Shown one piece after another: positions 23,984 through 36,700 of a stretch of 64,000 nt of DNA. The DNA is from Argopecten irradians (taxonomy: Eukaryota; Mollusca; Bivalvia; Pectinida; Pectinidae): positions 1,980,001 to 2,044,000 of the forward strand of contig NC_091134.1 in the NCBI RefSeq assembly GCF_041381155.1. The letters run 5' to 3'. The notes beneath the pieces are model-generated. The model was given only the letters and a program-made list of their open reading frames with translations. It did no database searches and was not told the origin of the DNA. The translations under genes were made by a program, and so were the position numbers. The stretch's first letter is position 1. Every line of letters begins with the position of its first letter.

Positions 23984-25030
23984 TTAAGTCTGCATAAAAA
24001 AACAGAATTTTCCAAATATAAATTCCTGTTTAATAAAATCAACAAAAATGTTATTAGCATTAATTAAATGTTTTAAATCACTATAAAGATTAGTAACTTT
24101 GTCACAATCCCAAAACAAATAGTCAAATGTTTCTGGAAAATTTCTACAGAATATACATCTATTGTCTGGTTTAATTCCCATTTTATGTAATATCGTATTT
24201 GTAGTTAAAATTCTATGGTTGATTCTGTATTGGAGCCATCTTAGCTTTGTACAATTAGTGGTTTTAAAGACATTTACATACATTTTTTCCATTGATTTTC
24301 CTGGATATTAAAAGTTAAAGACCATTTTCTTTGTGATGTGGGTTTTGTGTGATTATACACAAGATTCTGTAAATGTCCTGCGTCCCGTTTGTATTTCTTG
24401 ATATAACTTTCAAACTTAATGGTATGTTTGGTCAACAGATTACTGAAGAGAAAGTTTCATGTTTACTATTTATAAAGTGTTTTACTGCTCTAATAATACC
24501 ATGAAATGTAAAAAAAGTTGGATCTTTTATCATATTTTTGTTGAAATTTCTTCAAAACTATAAAAAGTTCCATCTTTTTTGACAATATCATACATATACA
24601 TTACTCCTTTCCTGGACCATTCTTTGTAAAAAAAAAACAGGTTTGTTGTTTGTTTTGATGTTATTATTATACTACAAAGGATTTTCACATATTTTATCAT
24701 TGTAAGTATTAGACCTATCTATTGCATTATACCATGCTTCAAGAACATCTTTCCGAAACAATTTTGTACATTTTTTCAAACTGATTTTGAGTTTTTGAAG
24801 TCCACAATTCGTTAATGACAATTTATCCATATATTTATCTGCAATGTGCATCCAACTAGCATCATCTTTATAAATCAGCCTTACCCATGTTGCCTTTGAG
24901 ACCTGTTATAAATGATTTTAATTTATCATTATTAACCCACCTTCTTTAATATGACTTAATGATAACATCACGTCTAATTTTGTCTGTTTTGCCACACCAA
25001 AGAAATTCATATAATATATTGTTATTTTTT
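23984..25030 (-). mobile_element. LINE remnant, L1/Tx1-like ORF2 C-terminus
   Basis: The minus-strand frame 24292-23984 reads TKLRWLQYRINHRILTTNT, then NRCIFCRNFPETFDYLFWDC, the typical C-terminal end of L1/Tx1-type polymerase proteins. Upstream on the same strand, broken frames give WCGKTDKIRRDVI and SFITGLKGNMGKA, the region just after the reverse transcriptase. Many stops and frame changes; an old 5'-truncated copy. Confidence 0.75.
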
Positions 25031-26984
25031 TTATATAAAAATCATTTGGGTTTGAAGCGCTAAAGGACTCTATACGAATGAACTAGATTACTTGGTTCAA
25101 ATTGTAATAGTAATATAAAATGTGTAAACGCCGTTGAAAATGTTTTTATTTTTAAATGAAAAAATATTTTCACCAGCACACAATATATTTATAAAGATCA
25201 AAAATGCTTTCCTATATCTAGATAACAAAACAATAATGTATGAAATAACTACATTTCGTAAGTGTGTAAGTATTGAATACAAGTCTGGTCTGTGTTGTGA
25301 TTTGCAGACAAATTAGATAACAAAAATTTGAGTGTTTATGACTGTCTGCAGTCATCTTCCTCGTTATGGAAAACAAATTTTGATATTTGTTTCTTTTTTA
25401 TGTCATTATTAAAAAGACGATTGAGATCAATAGTACGTAATTCTTGTTTAAGACCTGTACGTTTTCTCTGTGGCATCATATCATGTTACAATACAGACAA
25501 AGGTAGAAGAGACGTTTACAAGGATAGGCTGATTCAAGTATTATTCATCCTGTGACTTTATCCTCATTTAACAGGGCATAATACATATCGTACATGTCAA
25601 TTTAAGTCAATTCACACAATGCGATTCGAGGTGATATTCTATACGATGTTTGATTTAAAGATAACTGTCAAAATGTTTGAAGACATAATGAAGAATATAT
25701 GAATAACGTAAATGTTCTTATAATCGGAATAAAAATTCAACAGATATTTTAATATAACCAACCCGTCATCAGCCTAATACCGTAGAAATAACTTCAACAA
25801 ATCGTCTTTCAAATAGGGACTTTTAAGAATCGTGAAGATGCAAGTATTTTTATTCATAAATCGCTACTTGGTATCCCAGATACATTTGTAGTAGGTTAGA
25901 AGAATTATGTCACTGAAATGGTATCATTGGCATCCTCTAGTAAATGCAAGAATTTCTTTCTTTTTGGAATCGTACTTTTGTAATAATTGATGAGCTTTAG
26001 CTTTGTGCTCACAAACAACTTTTTCCGGCGATCTTCTTGATGAAATAGAAATATACATTTTTCCAAATTAAAAAAAAAGAAAGACAAACGGTCGGAAAGC
26101 ATTCATTACATTTCTTGTAGCCACCTGTGCTTATGATATTTTTTTTTTTATTTCAGAACTCCGGTCGTCTCTTAAACGAAAACCTTAAAGCCACATTTTA
26201 TTGTATACAACTTATCTTTTGATTTTGAATTATGGGTATTTTACACCTTCCTGTGCGGTATACTTAACGTAAGACTCTACTAAATCAAATTCTGGATATG
26301 TTTAACATGTTTTTTGGAAAAAAGGTGCCGAGTCAATACAGGTGTTTGATTAATGATCGTATGGAGGGTATTCAACACAAGTATCACCTAGACAATTCAA
26401 AATTTATAGATGGAAATATCATCTGAAGTAGATCATGTTTCGATACATTGTCAATGTTTTTGAACATTGTGTCGATTGATTTACTCCCTGCTTGTGTCTA
26501 GGAGTTAAACATAAAACATGTTACTAGCATTTGGATGTGTAGTGACATCAATATAAATGATCCTAAAAACTCGTTTTTATTCAGTAAAATCGGAGACGAT
26601 ACCTTTTAGAGTATGTGTTAGATATAATTAACCGATTACACCCCATCCAGTTACATTATATCAACAACGGGCGAACCAGTCAAAAGAGTTTGCACAATAT
26701 TTACAAAATCATTCTTCGGCAGATTTATCTCTGATCATAAATCATTTTTCAAAAGTCCACAGTCTAAAATGTTGAAAAAAATATATATTTTTAAATTTAC
26801 AAAATCACATCTGAACAAGTTTTTGAACAGATTAGAGTAGTGATGAATTCGCGCATGTCTATTGAGAGTTAAGTTCACTTGCACAGAAAACCCAATTGGC
26901 GCCAAGAGGCGGGCAAAAAAAATACTAACATGTGAGAACTGTTAAAATTTACGTCTAAATAATACCATAGATATGTTAAAATTT
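25031..26984. other. Intergenic with a SINE scrap
   Basis: No exon supported. At 26635-26685 the minus strand matches a short part of the SINE body (gactggttcgcccgttg, then ataatgtaactgg). The rest is AT-rich and featureless. Confidence 0.45.
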
Positions 26985-28010
26985 TACAACAAAACATTTG
27001 TGTTAAACGATTAACAAGTGATTCTAACGAGAACTGGAAACCCAAAGCAATTTATAACACATTCGATAACACATTCGAACAAAATTTACTCATATTTAAA
27101 ATGAATATAGGAAACATAGGTATTATTCCTAAACATATGAATAATATTCCTGACTTCTATCAATTTTGTATTCGTGGTTGAAATTAGGAGGAGGTAGTAA
27201 AAAACAGTGCTTAAACTATACAGATATTCGAACAGAGATTATTTGGGGGAACAAAAATATCAAAATAAATAATAAAGTACTAATTAACAAATTTTGGGCA
27301 GATAAAACAGTTGACGACGTCATTAATGAAGAAATGAAGATAGATAAAGTTATTATTTAAACACTAAATTATTGGATAAACGAAACTGCATTAGTGAAAT
27401 AACACAAATAAAAACAGCAATTCAAACAAAATGGAAAAGAAAATTAATTAGTAAAAACCCAGTAAAAACAGCGGTAAATCATCAAGCAAAATATTCCTTG
27501 TTTCAAAAAAAATATCCATGCCTCTTCGAAATTTCATTTCTAAAAAAATAAAGAAATACATGAAATAGGAATTTCAAACAAATTCATCCTCCCTATAACT
27601 AATGAATTATAGAAAAGGGACTTTGATATTGAATATACACAACAATGTATAGATCTTATGAAATTTGTTTTCAGTCAATTAAAAGATAATCAACATAAAA
27701 TATTTAGATGGAAACTATATCATAACATAATACCATCTAAAACACAATTAAAACAATCGGATTTGGATACACAGTAAATTGGAAGAAATTTAAATACATC
27801 ATAACTGAATATAAAATTAACTAATCAGCACACTACGAAACCAATTTATTATTAACCTTAATAGGATACTCAATTTATAAGGCATTTCATACCAGTGATC
27901 AAAAACGTAAAAATATTAATGCAAAAACAATATTTGATAACGAACTAAGGATCTTAAGTCATACAAAAAACATCGCATGGAACGGACTGCTTAAATAATT
28001 TATCTTGAGA
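26985..28010 (+). mobile_element. LINE remnant, L1/Tx1-like ORF2 C-terminus
   Basis: Frames give RTEIIWGNKNIKINNKV then NKFWADKTVDDVI, and later HKIFRWKLYHNIIPSKTQL and TLIGYSIYKAFHTSDQKR, matching in order the C-terminal third of L1/Tx1-type ORF2. Stops and shifts interrupt it. It is on the opposite strand to the remnant at 23984-25030 and covers a partly different portion, so the two are separate insertions. Confidence 0.75.
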
Positions 28011-31000
28011 TTAAGAGTAAGGATTTAGTTATATTAATTTATTAGAGAACATTGTAACTATATATACATATGATTGGGGACATGTGACCCTCTAACTTCT
28101 ACCTGCATCAGGTCTTGATACATACAGTTTATGTACATACAATGTAATGTTATATGTAACACAAATTAATATGCCATGAGTAGAATGTTGGGGGCAGTGC
28201 AATCTGTCGGTTGCCTTTAACGACCATACAAAATAGGGGAATCAGGTACAAATCTAACGTCTTACCTCAGGGACACCGGCTTATTTACAATTTATAAAAG
28301 TATATCCCTTCCTTCTTTTTAAGATACTTGCACCTTATATTTACCTGTAGTTAAATTTTTCGCAGTATTTGGAATAGTTTCCGCGTAATTAGCGTAAACT
28401 TTCGTCTTTTGTAATTTTTCTACGTTAACAAGAATGACAAAGGGGAATTTGTATTTTTTTTCCACTCCTGGTCACATTATACCCACTATGTCTGCATATA
28501 TCACGATGAATATCGATGGATTGACTTATGGTTGTGTGGGTAAATGTGGGTGAATGGATTTATAACCCCATTTACAATAGAGTACACACAGATTCTTGTG
28601 CGCTGCCCCCATAAAATAAAATTCTGACCAAATTGATCTATCAATGAAAAACGCCAACGTTAGATTTCCTTCATATACTGATTGAAGTGATTATAAGCCA
28701 ATGAAAATGCAAGCACAATTTATTGGAAACAAACAATATATTTTGCAGTGACGGAAGTATTTTGTATTTCTGTCCTGCTATGTTATACATTTTTTGTATT
28801 ATTGAACCTATCTTTCGACAGCAGTAATTATCTTTTTCTATTTCTATGGAACTGATATTTATTTATAGAGTTAGTTAATGGTGTGCTCTGGTCATATTAC
28901 ACTCTCAGATGTCTATGAGTTTTCGTGATTTTCAAAGAATTTTTTTTTCTATTTATAACAAGTTGAGAGGCAAAATTTTGCCTTTTTAACTTCATAATTT
29001 TCACTTAGATTGTCCGTGTGACGAAATTTAAGCTATATTAGGTTTTTTGTTTTCTGTAGATCTTTTTTTCAAGGTTCACTCTGATGAAAATATTAAGCAT
29101 TTAAGTGTGAAATTATAGCCTTTTATCTTTATTTTACGATTCAGTAAAATTAAAGTTATTGGAAATTTTAGCAAGAAATGCTGAAAAATAACACATTTTG
29201 TAACAGGACAAAAAATAAGCACACCGACACCCTATTTTACGACAGTTTTACAAACAACAACCTTTTTTTCTCTTGAACTTCAAAATATTTGAAAAAGTTA
29301 GTAATGGGGACTTATGTGAAAATTTAAAAAAAAAGGTGGGTTTTTTTCTTCAAAATGCAGTGGGTAGGGTATCATTTATTGCTATTCTGAGCATAAATAA
29401 TATGTTGGTTGAGTGATAATTTAAGAAAAGAAAATATTGTTTTGGCAATTCTGCGAATTTCATATTTATTGCTTTAGTTTGTCGTGTGGATGTTCAAGTC
29501 AATGAAATTCGGGTAACATCACAAATAGTTATCATTGGGTCACAATAACCCAAAAAATCAATGCACACCAAAATATTATTTTTATTCCATTTTCAACATT
29601 ACAATGAAATCCTATTAAAAAATCAATATTAGAAAAATAGTTATTCATCTTTGTAGGAAAACGAATCATAGTGTAATAATGTAATGGTTTTACCGCGTCT
29701 TAATTATACTATCCATATCTAGCTCATTATTTCAAAATGCTTAAAAAGAGTCCCCCCCCCAGAGTCTAGCCAAATCAATCGCAATATTCGCCTATTCAAA
29801 GTAATATATATATAAATGTATGTATAGCTTAATGATAGCAATGACTATTCCTTTTCTCTATGAGTGTTTTCGTCAGTAATCCCAGTAGAATGAGAGAGGG
29901 TGTGTGCCAGGTTACTCATGATACTTCAATACCGATAATACCAATAGATGATATTTGTCTTACAAGTGGATATCACAAAGGTTCGAAAAAGTTAAATAAA
30001 TATACCAATACTGAATTAAAAGACATTTCGCACTTTCCTTTGTAAATAACATGTTGTTTATAAGACAGTAATGCAATAGTTCAAAATGACAGCACGCAGA
30101 TTCACTTCATTGTAAGCATCCATATATCATTGAGACGTTTTATTTGCACAAAGCGTAAGAACAAGACATGAAAACTCACGGCAATCCAGGGAAACTATAC
30201 TCCATTTGTGATTGATTTAAACGCTGTTTTATAAATAAAAAAAGATATACATTGTTTATGATGCCTGACATGTATACGACCTACTGATACCCTGGATCTA
30301 TAGTGCAGTCAACTTATATAAATCAGATTCTTAACGCAACGTATAATTAATGAAAAATATTAAATATTCCATTTGTTATATTTCTAGTGATTTTGTTATA
30401 ATACGCGACATATTGCGTGTATGTAACATTACAATCCCAAGTACAATTAACTAGTCATGGTAATTTGATTTCTATACTTACATATTGTCTTGAAGATTTT
30501 TGTAAAACAAACATCTTTTGGGCAACGGTTGGGTTTAGATTTTAGAGTAATAAATTATCACCCTTGACTTGAAATAGAATGTGTGAGATAACGATTAACG
30601 ATTAAACAACCAAATCTAAAGCACTTAAATTACGTAAGTCGGAGGTTGGGGGTTAAGAAAAGTTAGAATTTGATCATACAAATATATCAAATAGGAAACT
30701 GAAATCGTGTTCCAAATATCTTATTCTTACAAAAAAACTCAAATTTTATGTTTTCAAGTGATTCATTTTCCAATGGATTTATCTATAGGCATGCAGAATG
30801 TGTTTTTATGTCATATTTTCATTATTGCATGTTGATAAGATGCAATAAGACTGTATACAAGCTTGTGATTTTTTATAATACTGATTGAATACTAAAGTCG
30901 GGTCCATTAATTGAAGGCATGTCAAAATACTTGATAAAAGTAAGCTTATTTTACAATATAGGTCCGTTTGTCAAGATTATAGATATCTATTGTGTAATTA

Positions 31001-31261
31001 TATTATGCGTAGTATTCCGAATGTCACATCAATATGCAATGTACATGTTTATATATTTTTTTATTATCATTATTTTCATTATTTTATTTTTTTATGTTGG
31101 ATTGATACAATGCCTTCTTTATATTCCTATAAATAATCAAAATGGGCATAACCTATAACTTGAAACCATCCTTTAAATTCAACTCGTCCATGATTTCAAA
31201 TAACTCGAAGTTTGATTATTTGTGATGATCAATTTATAATTCAATTTTGCTTGTTACGAGC
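28011..31261. other. Intergenic, no gene recognised
   Basis: AT-rich, with poly-T and poly-A runs and a C8 run near 29750. The first 150 bp may be the 3' untranslated end of the preceding LINE. No exon with splice context and no inverted or tandem repeat of note. Confidence 0.45.
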
Positions 31262-31586
31262 ATTTTCATTGGCTTAAAAATTTACTTTATCAGCCCATAA
31301 AGGAAAAAATGGCGTCGCCATTTGTAACGTTGCTTCTGATTGGCTGAGATGACGACTTAATGATTCGATAGACAAAATAGTCCTAAAAGGAATTTTGAAT
31401 ATTGAAGAGATTATCTTTGATAAATTGAATTATAAGGATTAATTTGAATATATTTTTATGTTATGGAGATATAACACAAAACTCTGAGTGTACTCTCATC
31501 ATAAACCGCTTCGCGGTTTATTTAGAGTACACTCAGATTTTGTGTTATATCTCCATAACATAAAAAATATATTCAAGTTAATCCTT
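31262..31586 (+). mobile_element. Snapback (hairpin-ended) MITE, copy 1
   Basis: The right half (31434-31586) is a near-perfect inverted repeat with arms of about 70 bp, including gttatggagatataacacaa against ttgtgttatatctccataac, and a GC-rich apex, aaccgcttcgcggtt. The left half contains cataaaggaaaaaatggcgt, then gcttctgattggctgagatg. Both halves recur, inverted, at 44520-44800, defining a family of about 300 bp. No coding capacity and no clear target duplication. Confidence 0.75.
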
Positions 31587-31734
31587 AAATACCGCGCATA
31601 GCAATACTACCGTATAATGTTATATATCTGTATTTGATATGTGCTTGCACATTAACATTCAAAAGTTCATATTGATATTGGATGTCATTAACAATACATA
31701 TATATACAGAATCTCTATTTAACATATGGCCCTG

Positions 31735-32135
31735 TAGGTAGTGCGTTTCTCTTCTTCCTAACTTACATTATTATTCCCCTCCGTATCCCGTAACACCGCC
31801 TCACGTTTGGCCTTCGGTTGAGCGTTCACCCCTGTGAGTATGCTCTAGGTTCTGACCCCTGGCCGAGACACACCATAGTCTTAAAAAGTGGCAGTTTCTG
31901 CTCCTACATAGGCATCAAAGGAGCTTCAGTGATATACCACTATAAAAAGGGCAAGAGCTCCATTATACAAGACGACACAGCATGAATTAAATATATCACA
32001 GTCCCCCAAAATACGCACTTCGCACTTCACACATACGCAAGACACCATATACATGCATATTGGAGACCGTCCTTAAATGACCAATGTGACTTAATATGAT
32101 CTTATTATAATAAACAAAACCTATTTTATTCATTA
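31735..32135 (+). mobile_element. tRNA-derived SINE, longest copy
   Basis: The head resembles a tRNA: cggttgagcgttcacccctg (A box region) and taggttctgacccctg (B box region). The body follows with cgagacacaccatag, ggcagtttctgctcctac, cttcagtgatataccac, aaaaagggcaagagc and tatacaagacgacac. The end reads gtccttaaatgacc then an A/T-rich tail. Other copies are at 1170, 6880 and 9805. Confidence 0.72.
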
Positions 32136-33485
32136 ATCTAGTCATCTGGATCAAGCGTTACATGGTGCTGTCCACTGGGAGGTGTACATTTCTAATTATT
32201 ATTTTAGTTGACAATAATATATATATCTGACGGCTTTCGTTTAGTCATCTAACAAATTGTTATCAGTTTGGCGCGCATGCCTGAGGTTAGGTGACTAAGG
32301 CGTAGGTTAGTGTGTACTAGTTACAGCTTGTCCTTTACGGAATAACATGAAACGTTGGCAGCTTTCTCTATTTTATGGTCACTCAATATCGCAGTTTTAT
32401 AAGTATATTATTATCTGTCTGCTTTTAGGTAGCTTGATGCAATTGATCAAAATATCATCCGACAAGCTGTCGGGTTTTTTCTTTCGTTCTTTCTCACTGT
32501 CGAGCAATGTGCATTAGTCATACAAAGGAAATCATTCTTCAAGCGTTTACTGAAACAAAAAAAATGGAAAGGGTGCACTGCATGTGCGGCTTATTCCCGT
32601 TCATTGCCATTAAATGTAGTCAAAATGTATTGATATTTTAGATCTTCTATTTATTTACTTATTGGAGCTTGATTATTTAAGTTAACTATCACTTTTATAA
32701 TAAATGTTTTTTTTATAAATGAACTGTAGAAAGTATCGGTAATATTGAAGTATCCATGGATTAAATTACATGTTATAGAAATATGCAACTGTGAATAGCC
32801 CTTAGAGTTAGCTCGCTTTATCTATTTCTTACGCTGAAGGATATCTTTATGTTTTGTGACGACTCAACAAAGCCCATCAGCCCATGAACTGTGATAGGCT
32901 ATTAATTGCAATCCTTCATCTAACATATTTTATCATAAAGTTTCTACGTTATCCTTTTTCCACCCTATAATTGTAAATGCTGTATATTTTACTTAACCAA
33001 ATGGGAGACGAATCTTTGATTCAGTATATCATCAAGTATATAGGTATTACAATATTAAATAACCTTTGCGGTGCCTGAACAAAAAATAAAATTCAGCATG
33101 TGACATATTTTGATAAATATTGTACGCGATAAAAAAACAATCCTTGACGATTAATTACTTCTTGGTTCATTGGTGACAAATGATAATCTAGATTTCACCG
33201 AACTTTGATCGGAGTTATCGTCGATGAGGCAGAGCGCGCTTGCTCTTCCGCAACATATTGTCTCATCAACTGTGTACTTTTAAGATGTCTTGTTAATACT
33301 TTTACACATAGATTGTATTTTTCCAATTGGAATCACACACATGATCACTTCTCTTATTTCGACGCATTTTATTGTATGTCACAAGACAGTAACAAATGAA
33401 CCATAGGAATGTTTAGGGTGAAGAATGGCCTTATAATCGTTACCAATTTGACACATGTCTAAAACAAACAGTAATAAACAAAACA
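32136..33485. other. Intergenic, nothing recognised
   Basis: AT-rich sequence downstream of the minus-strand peptide gene. No supported exon or repeat. Confidence 0.45.
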
Positions 33486-33491
33486 TTTATT
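33486..33491 (-). promoter_or_regulatory. Probable poly(A) signal of the small secreted peptide gene
   Basis: AATAAA on the minus strand (plus-strand tttatt), 229 bp beyond the stop codon at 33722-33720. Other candidates may exist in this AT-rich stretch. Confidence 0.4.
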
Positions 33492-33719
33492 CAAATGAAA
33501 TTATATTTCAAACAATTATAGACAAAGAAATTTCAACCAATTAATCGAGATTTTCCCGAAACCGGTTCAATTGTTTCATTTGGTATTAAACAACAATAAT
33601 CTGTACGTAGTTTCTCGTTGTTCTTCGTAGTTGCATTAAATCGGCATGAGATTCCCACCACAGACTAAATAGAAATATATGAGTGGTTTGAATCGTTGGT
33701 TCGTTCAGGGTGTAGTCGG

Positions 33720-36700
33720 TCAGTTGTTGCCTTGGAAACAGTATTGGTTGAAACACATAAAGTTATCCTCCTCTAGACACACCTTACAGGCCACCTCGTT
33801 AGAATTGGTCCGATTACCTGAAGAGAAAAAATATTGAATTTCCAACGTTATCATTTGCACAGTTCCCCTACGATTTCCTATAAACAGCAATGCTGCGGCG
33901 TGCTCATTAGTGAGTTATTTTATAGGTAGTATACTGTGGCTGAGTTCCAGAAACGTCTTTTTCAACATTGCTTCATCTTCATGATATTGTACATGTATAT
34001 GGTAATTAAAGTCAACGTTTTGTCGTATGTAATTATAATTATGATATTGTACATGTATATAATGATTAAAGTCAACGTTTTGTCGTATTTAATTATAATT
34101 ATGATATTGTACATGTATATAATGATTAAAGTCAACGTTTTGTCGTATGTAATTATAATTATGATATTGTACATGTATATAATGATTAAAGTCAACGTTT
34201 TGTCGTATTTAATTATAATTATGATATTGTACATGTATATAATGATTAAAGTCAACGTTTTGTCGTATGTAATTATAATTATGATATTGTACATGTATAT
34301 AATGATTAAAGTCAACGTTTTGTCGTATTTAATTATAATTATGATATTGTACATGTATATAATGATTAAAGTCAACGTTTTGTCGTATGTAATTATAATT
34401 ATGATATTGTACATGTATATAATGATTAAAGTCAACGTTTTGTCGTATTTAATTATAATTATGATATTGTCGTATGTAATTATAATTGTCATTATAGCCG
34501 AGCACGGTGGTGTGGTACAGCTATCTGACTATCAGTTAATTAATACAACAAAAACAGCAACAACAGCAACTTCCAGCTGCCATAAATTATATCCTTATAT
34601 GTACCAGTTACATTCATGTCAGCAATTAAATAGTGGATACAAAACCTTATGTCATGGATCAAACTCTACAGAACAAGCGTATCAAAATATTGAATTCATA
34701 GATATAGCCCAAGGACGTATATATCACTTATAAATCCTTGATATAGCCAGAATAAAAATACATATCACTAGCATCGTGGTGTTATTCCTTGGTGGTCATC
34801 GAACCGTCACAATGCTAGGCTGACAAGTAAACGAGCCACACCTTCAATCAGTCACGCGTAAGATGATAAAAAAATGGAACATGAGAAATCATCAACACTT
34901 CACCTTTGCAAAGCCATGTCCTAGCACACATAGGGTCCAATGAAGAGAATAATAAAGACCAATAGACTGTAAAAACAGCTACGTATTTAATGGTATTAAA
35001 CAACAACTATTGCATTGCTCCTTTCGGGCTAGAAGTTTATGTATTACACAGACAATATTTCTTCACATTTTTGACGTAAAATTCACTTTTTTGCCCCGGT
35101 TCACGTGAAATTCATGTGAAAAAATATTGCCTGTGTACCGATAGGAACAGACGTAATTTTGTCATTCGATTTTGAAACATTTTCTACCTTGAAATCAGGT
35201 CAATTAATAGAAAGATTAGGTAAGGTATTTCCCATTACAACTACAGGAAATTAGAATGGCAGGATCGGGTAAGGCGTGATAGACTTCAAGTAGTAAACGC
35301 GTTTTCATTCATAACTTTGATGTCGGATATTATAAAGAGTGAATACAAATAAAAAAAAATAGAGCGATTATTAATAAATAAAAGATCTTAATAAATAAAA
35401 GATCTTAATAACGTAAATTAATGTAAACTCATACTTTACACAACACTAGCAAGATACAAAAATAAAAAATATTTGCGAAGAATGAATATAGAGCGAATCT
35501 ATTTTCATTCTTCGCAAACACGTTTTATTTTTGTATCTTGCTAGTGTTGTGTAAAGAAGAGTTTTGTGTTAGTATTATTAGGTAACGTCAATTTTCGTTC
35601 TTTCGTGGAAACGAATTTTGTTTTATACATTATAGTCAATTTAATTTGCTTCATCAGCTGACCACAAATAGTTCTAAGCAAGAAATATTTTCAAAGCTCC
35701 GAACCACGCAAAAAATTATACACGACCATTTCATGTTTTACTATATGTTAGATGGTGGTCTCTAAACAGCAAACATTTTTCATAAACAGAACAAGACTTA
35801 TACAACACAGAAAAAAAATTATAAAAACAAAAAATTGTGTACAATAAAAGAACTCAAGATGAACTTAAATACGCGGTAGTATATACTAAGCGTATATCAA
35901 CTACATCACATTATAGAATACAGAACAACGAATGAAGAAGTTATTGGTAAATGTGTTCACGTAGAAAACCATTGGCAGTAGGATAACAGAAAACAAATAA
36001 TTTACTGGTAAACATGGGTGTGGTATTAGCGGGAAACAAAAATTTTTAACAGGATAGGATACCGAGTGGTTATCGGTGGGTTTAGATCTCCATGGATAAC
36101 CATTCAGGCAGGTGTACCGCAAGGTTCAATGGTGGGTGTCTTTATATTGTGTATAACGATATTAGTGAAAAGTTTTGTTTAAATGTGAAATTGTTTACTG
36201 GTGATTTTATACTCTTATAGAGAAAGACAGACAGGAATATGCAAATATTTAAAATACATATAGATTTTTTAGGAACATTTTGAGAAATGTTTAAATCCAG
36301 ATAGGTAAATCTTCTATTTTTAAGGCGGACTGAATCCATGCCTTTACATTCTGATCTGACTTTAGTATGAGGAATGTAACTAATCTTCTACAAGTATTTG
36401 ACTAATTGGTCATTTATTAACGAAAACGGATATACAACTGTAGAAGGATTATCATACTCCAAATATTTAATAGCAAAGAAAAAATACAAGATTCCTTCTT
36501 TACTTATTTTGAAGCTAGTTCCTTTCCCTTAGTGGCACATGACTTTCTACGTGTTGTTACATCCATTAACGACATCGTTTAATTCTAAAGTCAAATTTTG
36601 TGAGCACAGGTATGTGGAAATGTTGAAGATGCTCCACCGCCGACAGAGCATAAATTATATCAATCACTTGAACAATTGGTGTTTAATCGTGTATATATGT

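Noticed and set aside
33936-34733. 265-codon plus-strand and 176-codon minus-strand open frames
   Set aside because: Both are products of a 60-bp tandem repeat whose period is a multiple of three; the peptide repeats are only translated satellite.
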